A stretch of 64,000 bases of DNA. Source: Drouetiella sp036703255 (lineage in GTDB: Bacteria > Cyanobacteriota > Cyanobacteriia > Elainellales > Elainellaceae). Location: positions 1 to 64,000 of the forward strand of contig DATNPL010000163.1 in NCBI GenBank assembly GCA_036703255.1, written 5' to 3'. Positions 8,910-17,163 of this stretch are shown here, one piece after another (the first letter of the stretch is position 1; every line of letters begins with the position of its first letter). Under the pieces are notes generated by a model that had not been told where the DNA came from, made no database searches, and saw only the letters and a list, made by a program, of their open reading frames with translations. The translations under genes and the position numbers were made by a program.

Positions 8910-9133
8910 GACTTTCAGACTCCAAGTATCGACTATAGCAATTCCATGCCTCTACTGTTTACCAGTCCACTTTTAGTAGCGTGGACTGCCAAAATCAGGT
9001 AATTTATTTTGCACAAGCCCTTCCGAATTTAGTGATCAATCAAGGGGCGATCGGAAGCTAATTATACTGAGAACAGTTCTCGTTTTTGATAAGCTAACAT
9101 TCAAGCAAAGTGCAGTCTATCATTGCTTAAGCT

Positions 9134-9406
9134 ATGAATCTATCTTCACGCAGCAAATCTAAGGCTGATCTCAACAAGGTGGCTCAGGTCAAAGATTGGG
9201 TGTACAATCGCTTGCCGATTAGCCCTGACACTGCTGTGTCTATCAACCAACTGATCTGTCGAGAGCCGGGATGTCCCCCGATCGAAACGGTCATTGCAGT
9301 GATGTCTCGTCCACCTCAGCAATTCAGAATCTATAAATCGATCGCCGATCTCAATTACAGCGACTTATACAACATCTTCCGTCCGCCTTCTCCAGAGCTT
9401 GACTAA
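9134..9406 (+). CDS. Small conserved-looking hypothetical protein, 90 aa
   Basis: A short soluble protein with a recognisably structured core, CREPGCPPIETVIAVM, and an ending rich in Pro (FRPPSPELD). The two cysteines sit on either side of EPG. I recall similar short cyanobacterial proteins but can name no function. The ATG gives good coding periodicity and the gene stands alone between two leftward genes. Confidence 0.65.
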   Translation: MNLSSRSKSKADLNKVAQVKDWVYNRLPISPDTAVSINQLICREPGCPPIETVIAVMSRPPQQFRIYKSIADLNYSDLYNIFRPPSPELD

Positions 9407-9445
9407 AGACTGCCGCTTCCGGCAGGAGCAATAGGCGACTCAAAC

Positions 9446-9477
9446 GGGGTTTCGGGCTTCGCGAAGCCCGAAACCCC
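9446..9477. repeat. Perfect 32-bp palindrome
   Basis: Two 16-base arms (GGGGTTTCGGGCTTCG and its complement) meet without a loop. The centre CTTCGCGAAG is GC-rich like the cores of three other palindromes in the chromosomal arms (12474-12508, 60266-60318, 61090-61138). It follows the 90-aa gene and may end its transcript, with a short A run on the far side. Confidence 0.7.
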
Positions 9478-9524
9478 AAAAAGTTGATCTTCAAAGAATG
9501 AGCAAGCATTTGCGATCTGCTCCA

Positions 9525-12254
9525 CTATGGCTCTGACCGATCGCGTCCTCTCGAAGCCTGTTGGCTAGAATCTTGATTGATCTGTGCGCGGCGATCGCCA
9601 TAGTGCAGCAGATTTGCCAAAGTCGTGAGGCGGCTTTCCCAGGTATGCACCTGATAGCCTTGGTTTAAGGATTGCAGATGCATCCAGTCTTTAAACTTGG
9701 CCTGAAAGTCTTGAAGCTGAGTCTGGGCAACCTGAAGATGCTCAGCATTCGGCTGATCGGCCAGCACCTCTAGCGCCTGAGCCAACGCCTCCGATTGGGC
9801 CTGCCAGGTTTGCAAGCGGTCTGCCTGAATCCAAAGCTGGTTTTGACTCTGCAATAGCCGCCACTCTTTGAGGAGCGACTGATAGCGATCGACAGCGGCA
9901 GCAAACGGCTGACGGTAGGGAATAGGGGCAGGCAAATTACCCTGGGTCTGCCGAAAAATGCCTTGCAGCGAATTTCTCAGGTTCGCCGTGGCAAATAGCG
10001 CATAGCCGCCTGCCGAAGAATCGCGCAAAGACTGAATTTGATCAACCACTGTGGCGTTCGGCAAATTTAGCAATCGGATACCGGGCACCACCAGCGCTGA
10101 TCCCGTATTTCCCTCTAGCCAAGGAGTTGTGAGCTGTTGCAGCCGATTAGTATCCATCGCGTAGCTCATCAGCACAATCAAATCCACATCGCCTTGACTT
10201 GCCCAAAGTTCCCAATCTTGCTGAAGCTGCTGAATACGCTGATGCTCTGGCATGGCAAACACCGCCGTTGAGAGAATCAGATCCGGCTTCAGCCGATGCA
10301 CCAACCGTGAGGTATCTGCCACAAAAGAATTAATTTGGTCAAGCCGAAACTCCGTCCACTGCTGCCAAAGCTGCTGCTGCCGAGGATTTTGCGGCGATAG
10401 GGTCATCGGGTCTACACCTGCCAGCGCCTGAAACTGCTGCCGTGCCGCCGTGCCATAGCCATAGGTGCGTCCAGCGCTGGGGTCTTGAAACGGATAGCGG
10501 ATGTAGTCCAGTTGCAGCCCATCCACATCGTAGTCCGTAACAATTTCCTCCACCATCTGAAGCAAATACTGCCGCACTGCCGGGTTGGCGGGGTCTAAAA
10601 ACGGCTTCGTTTGCCCAAGCGGAATCATGCTGCCGCGATCGTCATAATTTGCCCAGTCGGGATGCGCTGCCAAAATCGGGCCAGGATAATCTGACGGCAT
10701 TTGCACCAGCGGATTGTGCGCTTGGTTGCCCGCCGCAAACACCCACACCCAGGCATGTAGCTCCATATCGCGCTCATGGGCGAGTTCAACCGCTTCCTTC
10801 AGCGGATTCCACTGTAGAGTCAGCGGGTTTTGCTGCGGGGCTACCTGGCTTGGATAGATGGGATAGCCTGCATTTACCGTTTCAAAGAAAATAGTGTTAA
10901 TCCCAGAGGCCGCCAGCCGATCGAAGATTTTTTCGAGTCCCTGCCGCGAACCTGCCTGTACGATCGTGCCGCGATCGAGCCACATGGCGCGAATTTCTGA
11001 CCCCGCAACCGGGCGATCGGTCGGGAAATTGTCCCAAAGCAACTGCCGGGTAGCCAGCCACTGCTGCCGTGCTGCCGAATACTTACGCTGCCGCATCAGT
11101 CGAGAAAACTCCTCCAGGTTTTGCTCTGCTTTTTGCAGGATTACGTTGGTTTGAGCAGCGCGATCGCCCAGCGGCAGAGCGCCAACGCTGGACGTCAACT
11201 GGTTTGCTGGAGCCGACGCCAGAGCAGCGTCAGCAATCCCATCGGCAGCAATTACATCAGCAGCCAAGAGGGCGCTAGCAAAACGACCCATAAGATTTTC
11301 TAGCTCTTGCCGCATGGCGATCGCTTCGATGGGGCTAATGGGGAGTCTGTTGAGTTCCACAGCAAGTCCTGGGGGAGCGGTTTGTTCGGCGGGATCGGGG
11401 GGTGCCGGAATCGGGCTAAGGGGAGATCTCTGAGGCGGCATGACGTTCGCAGCGGGCGCAGGCATCGGGGCGGCTTCAGCAAGGGGCGCAGAAGCCAGCG
11501 GCGCGGTCAAATTATGAAACCGACTAATAGCAGCCTTTAGCCAGCTTTCGTCTACCTCAGCCGATGCCGAGCTACCCCACTCCCATCCTAGATAAATTGT
11601 TTGCTGCGTGACGACGATCGCCCCCTGATTGGCCGGATCGGTGCCCCAGCCCATCAAGATCTGGCTACCTAACCCGGTTGTGATCAACTGTCCACCCGAG
11701 ATAGGGCGATCGCTCACCCCTGCCGTCACCCAGGTCTGACTGCGGTCATGGGTCACCTGCTGTAAGGTGGCAGGTTGCTCCAAAGCCTCCGACCAGTAGG
11801 CTCCCAGGAGCGATCGCAACGCCCATTGCACCCCTGGAGAAGATTGGCTTCCCGTAATGCCGCTAGCAATGACTCTGCCCCCTTGATTCATCCAGCTTTG
11901 CAAGGCCAAAAGCTGCTCAGCTGAAATCATTTCTACATTGGGCAACAGCAGCACCGTCAGATTGCCAAAATCTTCTGCTCGCCGCACCTGCTGCCAATCT
12001 AAGACTTGGTAGGAAATACCTGAAGCCTGAAGGCGATCGACCATTCCTTGCCACTGGTCAGCATTTTCGGGGCTTTGCACCACCCCAAACACCATCTGCC
12101 GCCGCTGTACTGAAAGAGAGGACTGCGCCTGAGCTTGGGCGATCGGCAGGGGCAAGGCAACCCCGAGCGCGGCTAAAAGCCCTACCAAAGCAATACTGCG
12201 GATCTGACGGGAAGTCAGCGCAAGGGGGTTAAACACAGCGGGCAAACTCCTCAT
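9525..12254 (-). CDS. Secreted GHL10/DUF187-type glycosyl hydrolase-like protein
   Basis: A 909-aa protein with a clear signal peptide (basic RQIR, hydrophobic stretch, then AQAQA at about 40-45). Residues 50-260 form a domain with a beta-alpha pattern. Residues 260-420 are a Pro/Ala-rich linker plus helices. Residues about 420-760 hold the GHL10 TIM-barrel: EIRAMWLDRG, the strand ending FFETVNAGYPIYPS, HAWVWVFAAG, LDPANPAVRQYL, and VDGLQLDYIRYPF with the probable catalytic acid. The last 150 residues are helical and Gln-rich, perhaps coiled coil. Family members are thought to act on cell-wall or extracellular polysaccharide; the substrate is not known. Confidence 0.85.
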   Translation of the reverse strand: MRSLPAVFNPLALTSRQIRSIALVGLLAALGVALPLPIAQAQAQSSLSVQRRQMVFGVVQSPENADQWQGMVDRLQASGISYQVLDWQQVRRAEDFGNLTVLLLPNVEMISAEQLLALQSWMNQGGRVIASGITGSQSSPGVQWALRSLLGAYWSEALEQPATLQQVTHDRSQTWVTAGVSDRPISGGQLITTGLGSQILMGWGTDPANQGAIVVTQQTIYLGWEWGSSASAEVDESWLKAAISRFHNLTAPLASAPLAEAAPMPAPAANVMPPQRSPLSPIPAPPDPAEQTAPPGLAVELNRLPISPIEAIAMRQELENLMGRFASALLAADVIAADGIADAALASAPANQLTSSVGALPLGDRAAQTNVILQKAEQNLEEFSRLMRQRKYSAARQQWLATRQLLWDNFPTDRPVAGSEIRAMWLDRGTIVQAGSRQGLEKIFDRLAASGINTIFFETVNAGYPIYPSQVAPQQNPLTLQWNPLKEAVELAHERDMELHAWVWVFAAGNQAHNPLVQMPSDYPGPILAAHPDWANYDDRGSMIPLGQTKPFLDPANPAVRQYLLQMVEEIVTDYDVDGLQLDYIRYPFQDPSAGRTYGYGTAARQQFQALAGVDPMTLSPQNPRQQQLWQQWTEFRLDQINSFVADTSRLVHRLKPDLILSTAVFAMPEHQRIQQLQQDWELWASQGDVDLIVLMSYAMDTNRLQQLTTPWLEGNTGSALVVPGIRLLNLPNATVVDQIQSLRDSSAGGYALFATANLRNSLQGIFRQTQGNLPAPIPYRQPFAAAVDRYQSLLKEWRLLQSQNQLWIQADRLQTWQAQSEALAQALEVLADQPNAEHLQVAQTQLQDFQAKFKDWMHLQSLNQGYQVHTWESRLTTLANLLHYGDRRAQINQDSSQQASRGRDRSEP

Positions 12255-12609
12255 GGAAAGGAGGCGAAGTTTCTGCGCTGAGGATCGCGAATCTAAAAAA
12301 GTCTTTCAGATTTCCACGATTTGGAGAGAGGGCGATCGCGCGCCATCCTTGAGCTAGCAGAAACAGCTCCAGAGTATTATTAGCTCTCTTAGAGTGCCCC
12401 AGATAAACTCAAATCCTCAGCTTTTGTTCTTCAGCAGACAACTTCACACAAAGCAGATCTCCCATACAAAAACAATTTGAGAGACGCGCTCCGCACGTCT
12501 CTCAAATTAAATCTCATCAATAAAATCAGCACCATCCTAATTTTCTTGAACGATCGACCCAGCGATCCTTTCAAGAAAATTAGCTCCCAGTTTGGTGCCC
12601 AGTTTGGCG
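12255..12609. other. Intergenic region with two hairpins
   Basis: No gene is seen. It holds the palindrome at 12474-12508 and a second 12-bp stem, TAATTTTCTTGA (12538-12549) with TCAAGAAAATTA (12571-12582), just past the stop of the leftward HD gene. The second is likely that gene's terminator. The part next to 12254 should contain the promoter of the glycosyl hydrolase gene. Confidence 0.5.
12474..12508. repeat. Palindrome with GCGCTCCGC-type core
   Basis: A 13-bp perfect stem, AATTTGAGAGACG (12474-12486) and its complement (12496-12508), encloses CGCTCCGCA. The core and the trailing AAATCTCAT resemble the palindrome at 60266-60318 although the arms differ. Confidence 0.7.
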
Positions 12610-13491
12610 CTACGCCGAAACCGCATTGTCAACATGGCGAACCTTGTCAGGCTGATAGTCTGCGCTCATCGGCTCATGCTCTACCACAAACACATTGGAG
12701 TAAAGATTGGCGATCACCTGTTTACCCTGTTGCGTCAGTTCCAAATAGCGCAAGCCATCTTTGACATAGGGATAAACCCCATTCCAGTAAAATTTGGGAT
12801 AATTTTGTCGTAGATCACCGGGATGACGATAGCCCAAGGCTTTAGCAACGCCTGTCTCTTCAAATTCGTAGTACAGTGCCCCAATTTTTTTCAGGTAGCG
12901 CGGATCGCTGAGCTGCCCAATGAGATCTGAGGCGCGAATCAAGCCGGGGAAATTGGTCGTGTCCTGATGATCTTCAGCGTTAGGTACAGGGAATCGCGTC
13001 AGCTCGATGTTTTGCTTCACCCGACTGGCATCAATCAGGCTGTGCCCACCAAACCGCTCTTCTACAAACAGCTTGGCGCGATCGACATGGTAAGGCGTCA
13101 AGCTAGCGTCTGAACAACCCGGAGCCAAATACACCATTTCACCGTTGCCCGTGTCGTACCAGCTCTCCTGATCGTTACGGCAGACACCTTTGACATAGCC
13201 AATATCATGACAAACAAGGGCAATGACAAAGTGCAGCCAGTCTTCGCAAGACACGCCCCCTTCTCGGATATGCCGCCCCCGCAGAATCTCCTGCCCCACC
13301 AACGTCACCAAAATTGTATGCTCTACGTTGTGGTACAAAGCATCACTATTGGCAATGTTCTCCAGTGCCATTGACCCAACCCAACCAATAATGTCTTCGT
13401 AATCGTGCTTCCAGCCGCCATAAGTACGGTGATAGCCGTCTTTGAGCTGCCGCACGAAGTCATCAATCAAAAGTTCAGTAGCGTTATACAT
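12610..13491 (-). CDS. HD-domain metal-dependent phosphohydrolase
   Basis: A 293-aa protein with the HD-superfamily metal motif: His in YHNVEHT (about 54-60), and the HD pair in LVCHDIGYVKGVC (about 92-104). A later Asp in RASDLIGQL (about 187) would be the fourth ligand. Most of these cyanobacterial proteins lack an assigned substrate; cleavage of a phosphoester or cyclic nucleotide is the family role. No sensor domain is attached. Its start lies 375 bp from the tRNA-Gly fragment that marks the prophage edge. Confidence 0.85.
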   Translation of the reverse strand: MYNATELLIDDFVRQLKDGYHRTYGGWKHDYEDIIGWVGSMALENIANSDALYHNVEHTILVTLVGQEILRGRHIREGGVSCEDWLHFVIALVCHDIGYVKGVCRNDQESWYDTGNGEMVYLAPGCSDASLTPYHVDRAKLFVEERFGGHSLIDASRVKQNIELTRFPVPNAEDHQDTTNFPGLIRASDLIGQLSDPRYLKKIGALYYEFEETGVAKALGYRHPGDLRQNYPKFYWNGVYPYVKDGLRYLELTQQGKQVIANLYSNVFVVEHEPMSADYQPDKVRHVDNAVSA

Positions 13492-13866
13492 TCTGGATAC
13501 TCCCTTGTCTGAGTAAGGGGGACGAAAATCAGATCAGGACTCGCACCAGCCCAATGTACTCATCTGTTTTGGATAACTTTGTTTTAGCTTTTTTAAAAAA
13601 ATGTGCGATCGCCCGATGAAATACTGGCTCAACTCAAGGGTACCCATATCTGGCGATACCTGTACCTTATCGCACTCCAATTCTTAATAGTGTGAGCATA
13701 CAGACACTTGAGTGTGAGTTCGCTCAACACAGCAATGCCTTTTGCCCTTTATAATGCGGAGTAATTATTCCGGCATGAATGAAGGGTTAGGGAAAACGAT
13801 CACGGCCTTAGCATGAGGAAAACCTGCCTAATAGGGTGAGAAGTGCGCTATGCTTAAAAGCAACTT
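13492..13866. other. Intergenic region before the disrupted tRNA-Gly
   Basis: No gene is seen. It must hold the leftward promoter of the HD gene and the old promoter of the tRNA. A TATGCT at 13849-13854 is a possible -10 for the tRNA fragment, with only a weak -35 (TGCCTA) upstream. Confidence 0.4.
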
Positions 13867-13921
13867 GCGGGCGTAATTCAGTGGTAGAATGTCACCTTCC
13901 CAAGGTGAACGTCGTGGGTTC
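13867..13921 (+). pseudogene. attL: 5' fragment of tRNA-Gly(CCC)
   Basis: These 55 bases are identical to the first 55 of the intact tRNA at 54758-54829 and include the acceptor 5' strand, D arm, anticodon arm (loop TTCCCAA) and half of the T arm. After GTGGGTTC the sequence changes to phage DNA, so the T arm and acceptor 3' strand are lost and no functional tRNA can form. The fragment keeps its own upstream chromosomal DNA. Confidence 0.93.
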
Positions 13922-13965
13922 CAAAGCCTTGATACGAAAGGATTTCAAAATTATAAAGGCTTTTC

Positions 13966-13988
13966 CAGTAGTCAAACAGTAGTCAAAC
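13966..13988. promoter_or_regulatory. Integrase arm-type sites, left end
   Basis: Two copies of CAGTAGTCAAAC start at 13966 and 13977, 11 bp apart. The same word occurs as an 11-bp-spaced pair and as single copies inside the right end (54534-54604). The arrangement inside both att sites fits arm-type binding sites of the prophage tyrosine recombinase. Confidence 0.7.
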
Positions 13989-14025
13989 TACCTAAAATAC
14001 TGAGAATTTCTAAGTAAAAATTGAT

Positions 14026-14508
14026 CTAAGCAATTTCCTTCCAGCAGAGACCTTGAGAAATATTACTAACCGTTGAACGGCAAACTCCAAACTCTAGGGC
14101 GATCGTTTTCTGAAGCTTGCCCTCTCTCAGTGCCCTCTTAATCTGGGCAATCTGGAACTCAGAAAGTTTGCGAGGGGTGGGTGGAATTATCCTGCCTTTT
14201 TCATAGGCATCAATTGCATTGTCTTTGGGAGTGCCAGCGAACAAATGTTCTGGGTTCGTACAGCGGCGATTGTCGCAGTGATGACAAATGTACTGTCCAG
14301 GAGCTATGAAACCTTTAAAGATCTGGTAGCTTAGCCTATGGGCATCCACCGTCTTACCTTTAGAAATCTTAAATTTTGGGTAGTGTTTGGGATCTCCAGG
14401 GGTCTGCCATTCCCAGCACCCATCAGCGACTCTAATTTTGTCTGTAAATCGCAGGAAGTCAGAATTATTTAGTTGTGGGAGCATATTTAGTTGTATGAAG
14501 CTTGCCAT
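14026..14508 (-). CDS. HNH homing-type endonuclease
   Basis: A protein of about 160 aa from the chosen ATG (an upstream in-frame TTG at 14556 would add 16 residues). It has the CWEW entry motif (DGCWEWQ), AHRLSY, and the HNH core ICHHCDNRRCTNPEHLFAGTPKDN-like block with paired Cys ligands. The C-terminal 45 residues form a helix-turn-helix of the kind attached to free-standing homing nucleases (KLQKTIALEFGVCRSTVSNI). It lies just inside the left prophage end as a lone leftward gene, typical of a mobile nuclease that has settled in a phage. Confidence 0.85.
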   Translation of the reverse strand: MASFIQLNMLPQLNNSDFLRFTDKIRVADGCWEWQTPGDPKHYPKFKISKGKTVDAHRLSYQIFKGFIAPGQYICHHCDNRRCTNPEHLFAGTPKDNAIDAYEKGRIIPPTPRKLSEFQIAQIKRALREGKLQKTIALEFGVCRSTVSNISQGLCWKEIA

Positions 14509-14688
14509 ACCCACATCGTATGAAAAGATTGAGTGGGCATAATAGGCAATCCACAACTACGGCGATCGCTAGCCTCTATTTGGGTATTTGTCAAATTACT
14601 TGCTAAAAATACATATTTTCACGAATGCTTAATATATCTCCTTACTCCTAGCTTTATAAAGGAAATAGAGATTTAAGGATTTAAAGAT

Positions 14689-15639
14689 ATGGCACCTAAG
14701 GTCTTTGGCGGTGACTGGACAACTAGTAAGCTGCGCTGCCTAGACAAATATCTAAATGCTTACACAAAAGCTTTGAGTAAGCAGAGCTTTGAGACCATGT
14801 ACATTGATGCCTTTGCGGGAACAGGCTGGCTTACTCTGAAACAAACTGAAGCTGAGGAAGAAAAAAGTAAGGAGCCTGTGAGTCAAATCTCCATTATGTC
14901 TTTATTCGCTAACCAAGCCGAGGCTTCGGCTGAAAACTCAGATATTCCTTTAGATGGGTCAGCTCGTATTGCATTAAAAGTATCTCCTGGCTTCGACAAA
15001 TATATTTTTGTCGAACAAGATCTAAAGCGATTCAATGAGCTTCAGAATCTAAAGGCTGAGTTTTCCGAGAAGGATATTGAATTTAGTAATTCAGACGCAA
15101 ACCTTTTTATTAAGCAGCTATGTCAGGGCAGTAATTGGATTAGAGAAGGAAAGAGAGCCGTACTTTTCCTAGACCCTTTTGGGCTGAACGTTTCTTGGGA
15201 AACTATTGAAATAATCGCCAAAACTAAAGCTATTGATATTTGGTATTTATTCCCGCTTGGAGTTGGTCTCAATAGGCTGTTGAAGGTAGATGGAAAGATA
15301 GAGGAATCTCATCGTCTCATAATTGATAATGTTTTAGGTACTACAGGTTGGTATGAGATTTTCTACAAAACTAACGTCTACCCAGGTTTATTTGGGGATA
15401 GAACTGTTACTGAGAAAACGGCAGACTTCAATACCATTTGTCAATATTTTCTTCAAAGACTTGAGAGCGTGTTTCCAGCGGTAGCAGACAATCCCAGAAT
15501 GTTATACAATTCCAAGAGAGTCCCTATATTTCTTCTTTGCTTTGCATCATCAAATCCGAATGGTGCAAACCTAGCGAAGAAGATTGCTCAGGATATCCTA
15601 AGAACAGAGGAACAGAGTGAGTACAAACTCAAGTATTGA
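14689..15639 (+). CDS. tcmP: Three-Cys-motif partner protein (TcmP)
   Basis: A 316-aa protein of the family found beside DUF5131 proteins. The characteristic opening (GGDWTTSKLRCLDKYL), the nucleotide-fold strand YIDAFAGTGW at about 42-51, and the block LFLDPFGLNVSWETIE with IDIWYLFPLG are present. The DAFAGTG segment resembles the SAM-binding loop of methyltransferases, though no methylated substrate is established to my knowledge. Its 3' end overlaps the start of the next gene by 23 bp, so the two products are made together. The leading region has AAGGA upstream of the ATG. The pair stands as an isolated rightward unit among leftward small genes, as a cargo cassette would. Confidence 0.88.
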   Translation: MAPKVFGGDWTTSKLRCLDKYLNAYTKALSKQSFETMYIDAFAGTGWLTLKQTEAEEEKSKEPVSQISIMSLFANQAEASAENSDIPLDGSARIALKVSPGFDKYIFVEQDLKRFNELQNLKAEFSEKDIEFSNSDANLFIKQLCQGSNWIREGKRAVLFLDPFGLNVSWETIEIIAKTKAIDIWYLFPLGVGLNRLLKVDGKIEESHRLIIDNVLGTTGWYEIFYKTNVYPGLFGDRTVTEKTADFNTICQYFLQRLESVFPAVADNPRMLYNSKRVPIFLLCFASSNPNGANLAKKIAQDILRTEEQSEYKLKY

Positions 15640-16348
15640 ATGGACTGAGGCTACTTGGAATCCTACAACTGGTTGTGATAAGGTTAGCCCTGGTTGTTCA
15701 AATTGTTATGCTGAACGTTTTGCTGAGCGTTGGCGTGGTATTCCAGGACATCCTTATGAGCAAGGGTTTGATATTAAAGTATGGCGAGATAGATTAAAAC
15801 TGCCGCTGGCTTGGAAAAAGCCTCGCTTAATCTTTGTTAATTCTATGAGCGATCTCTTCCACTCGGAGATTCCAGAAGAGTTTATAGAGGAAGTTTTTGA
15901 GGTGATGAGACAAGCTAGTTGGCATCAATTTCAAGTGCTAACAAAGCGACCTCAGAGGATGCTGGAGATAGCAAACAAACTTCATGAATTGCCTCCTAAT
16001 GTTTGGGCTGGGGTCAGTGTAGAGTCACAGGCTTGGGCATGGAGAGCTGAGTTGTTGAAAGAGATTCCTGCAAAAGTTAGATTCTTATCCTGTGAGCCTC
16101 TTCTCGGCCCCTTAACTCTTTCTTTAACCAACTTGCATTGGGTCATAGCAGGCGGAGAGTCTGGGCCAGGTGCCCGTCCTGTTCAAGCCGATTGGGTTAG
16201 GGATATCAGAGATCAATGTGTAGCTGCTGACGTTCCTTTCTTTTTTAAGCAATGGGGCGGCTTTCAGAAGAAGAAAAATGGTAGAGAGCTAGACGGTGAA
16301 ATTTGGGATGAGTTACCTAAATTCTCACGATTAGAAATGTTAGTCTAA
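15617..16348 (+). CDS. Phage Gp37/Gp68-family protein (DUF5131), three-Cys motif
   Basis: A 243-aa protein. The N terminus IEWTEATWNPTTGC and the cluster Cys20, Cys27, Cys30 (C-x6-C-x2-C, ending CSNCYAER) define the family, which is regarded as related to radical-SAM enzymes. Further hallmarks are RLIFVNSMSDLFH, QVLTKRPQRM, WAGVSVE, and ESGPGARP with a FFFKQWGG ending. It starts at GTG with GAGG seven bases upstream, inside the end of tcmP. What the pair modifies is not known; nucleotide, RNA or protein modification are all open. Confidence 0.88.
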   Translation: MSTNSSIEWTEATWNPTTGCDKVSPGCSNCYAERFAERWRGIPGHPYEQGFDIKVWRDRLKLPLAWKKPRLIFVNSMSDLFHSEIPEEFIEEVFEVMRQASWHQFQVLTKRPQRMLEIANKLHELPPNVWAGVSVESQAWAWRAELLKEIPAKVRFLSCEPLLGPLTLSLTNLHWVIAGGESGPGARPVQADWVRDIRDQCVAADVPFFFKQWGGFQKKKNGRELDGEIWDELPKFSRLEMLV

Positions 16349-16413
16349 TTCTCTAAAGCAGATGATTTTCTATCATCAGGTGTTCCTCTAGTTACAACAC
16401 TAACCATTCCAAT

Positions 16414-16442
16414 AAAAAAGCCAGCTAAATTGATAGCTGGCT
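16414..16442 (-). terminator. Rho-independent terminator
   Basis: An 8-bp stem (AGCCAGCT at 16419-16426 with AGCTGGCT at 16435-16442) is followed on the minus strand by a run of six T. It ends the leftward 148-aa gene and also faces the end of the rightward DUF5131 gene. Confidence 0.85.
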
Positions 16443-16463
16443 CAGTCAATAATTCGCTTGATC

Positions 16464-16910
16464 CTAGAAAGGATTCTCTCCAGGGGTGAGGGCATCCATG
16501 CGTTCGTAGAGGGCATCGTAATTCAGGCTGGACTTAGCAATCTTGCTCTGGAGGTAGCTATGGAGCATCTCGCAGTCTGCAATGTACATCGAGCGGATGG
16601 GGCCCAGGCTCTCTTTGTGCTGGCGTAGATATGCTTGCTTGAAAGCTTTCATCGAGTTGCCTTCAATAAGTTTGTACCATCCTGGCAGGTCTGCTGCCTT
16701 GCCTGGGAAGCAAAAGTTCTTTGCGAAATCTCGCAGCTCATTGCCTACAGCTCGTGAAGCTTCGCTCATGACGAAGACTAGACGACCATTGAACGCAGTA
16801 GCTTTAATGTCTAGTTGATTCAGAAGTGCCGCAGTTTGTTCAGCAATGAGTGCATCAGTATCGGCGCTATAAAATGAGATTAGAAGCAAGTTGGTGGTGA
16901 AGTTATTCAT
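16464..16910 (-). CDS. Hypothetical prophage protein, 148 aa
   Basis: Not recognised. It is a soluble alpha/beta-looking protein with an opening hydrophobic strand (NLLLISFYSAD), a basic middle (FKQAYLRQHKESLG) and an acidic end. It is a single-gene transcript with its own terminator, in the accessory left arm of the prophage. A role in host takeover or superinfection is possible, but nothing in the sequence shows it. Confidence 0.7.
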   Translation of the reverse strand: MNNFTTNLLLISFYSADTDALIAEQTAALLNQLDIKATAFNGRLVFVMSEASRAVGNELRDFAKNFCFPGKAADLPGWYKLIEGNSMKAFKQAYLRQHKESLGPIRSMYIADCEMLHSYLQSKIAKSSLNYDALYERMDALTPGENPF

Positions 16911-16984
16911 AAGAACTTTTGAATAGTTGAATTTGATCCTTACTCCCTCAAGATACGCAAGAGTTCATAACATTTGGTGGGCAC

Positions 16985-17012
16985 AAAAAAGAGCCAGCGT
17001 TGAAGCCAGCTC
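16985..17012 (-). terminator. Rho-independent terminator
   Basis: On the minus strand GAGCTGGC pairs with GCTGGCTC (two G-U pairs) and is followed by six T. It sits 29 bases past the stop of the 40-aa gene, which supports that gene being real. Confidence 0.75.
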
Positions 17013-17040
17013 AGGGTTATAGGAAAACTTTTAATTTAAT

Positions 17041-17163
17041 TTAGTTGTCGCTATAGGAAGATTCGATCGCTGTTTTGACCATCTCTTTAATCTCTGCTTC
17101 TTCCTTCTTTGAAGGGCGGCGGGTAGAGGAGAAAATAGATAGAACTGAGTTGATGAAATTCAT
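17041..17163 (-). CDS. Small prophage protein, 40 aa
   Basis: The frame opens with ATG and reads MNFINSVLSIFSS, then a charged helical part (KKEEAEIKEMVKTAIE) and SYSDN. AAAAGG lies about 10 bases upstream and a terminator follows. The N-terminal hydrophobic stretch with a charged C-terminal helix fits a small membrane-associated peptide. Function unknown. Confidence 0.55.
   Translation of the reverse strand: MNFINSVLSIFSSTRRPSKKEEAEIKEMVKTAIESSYSDN

Noticed and set aside
10649..11540. Several rightward open frames opposite the glycosyl hydrolase gene.
   Set aside because: They are antisense shadows with Arg/Ser-rich low-complexity translations and no start signals. The leftward 909-aa protein explains the coding bias.
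12477..12813. Rightward open frames of 73-95 codons at 12477-12813.
   Set aside because: They run through a palindrome and then antisense to the HD gene, with no ribosome binding site or recognisable protein.
13867..13921. A functional second tRNA-Gly at the left prophage edge.
   Set aside because: The sequence after GTGGGTTC does not pair to complete the T arm or the acceptor stem, so only a fragment remains.
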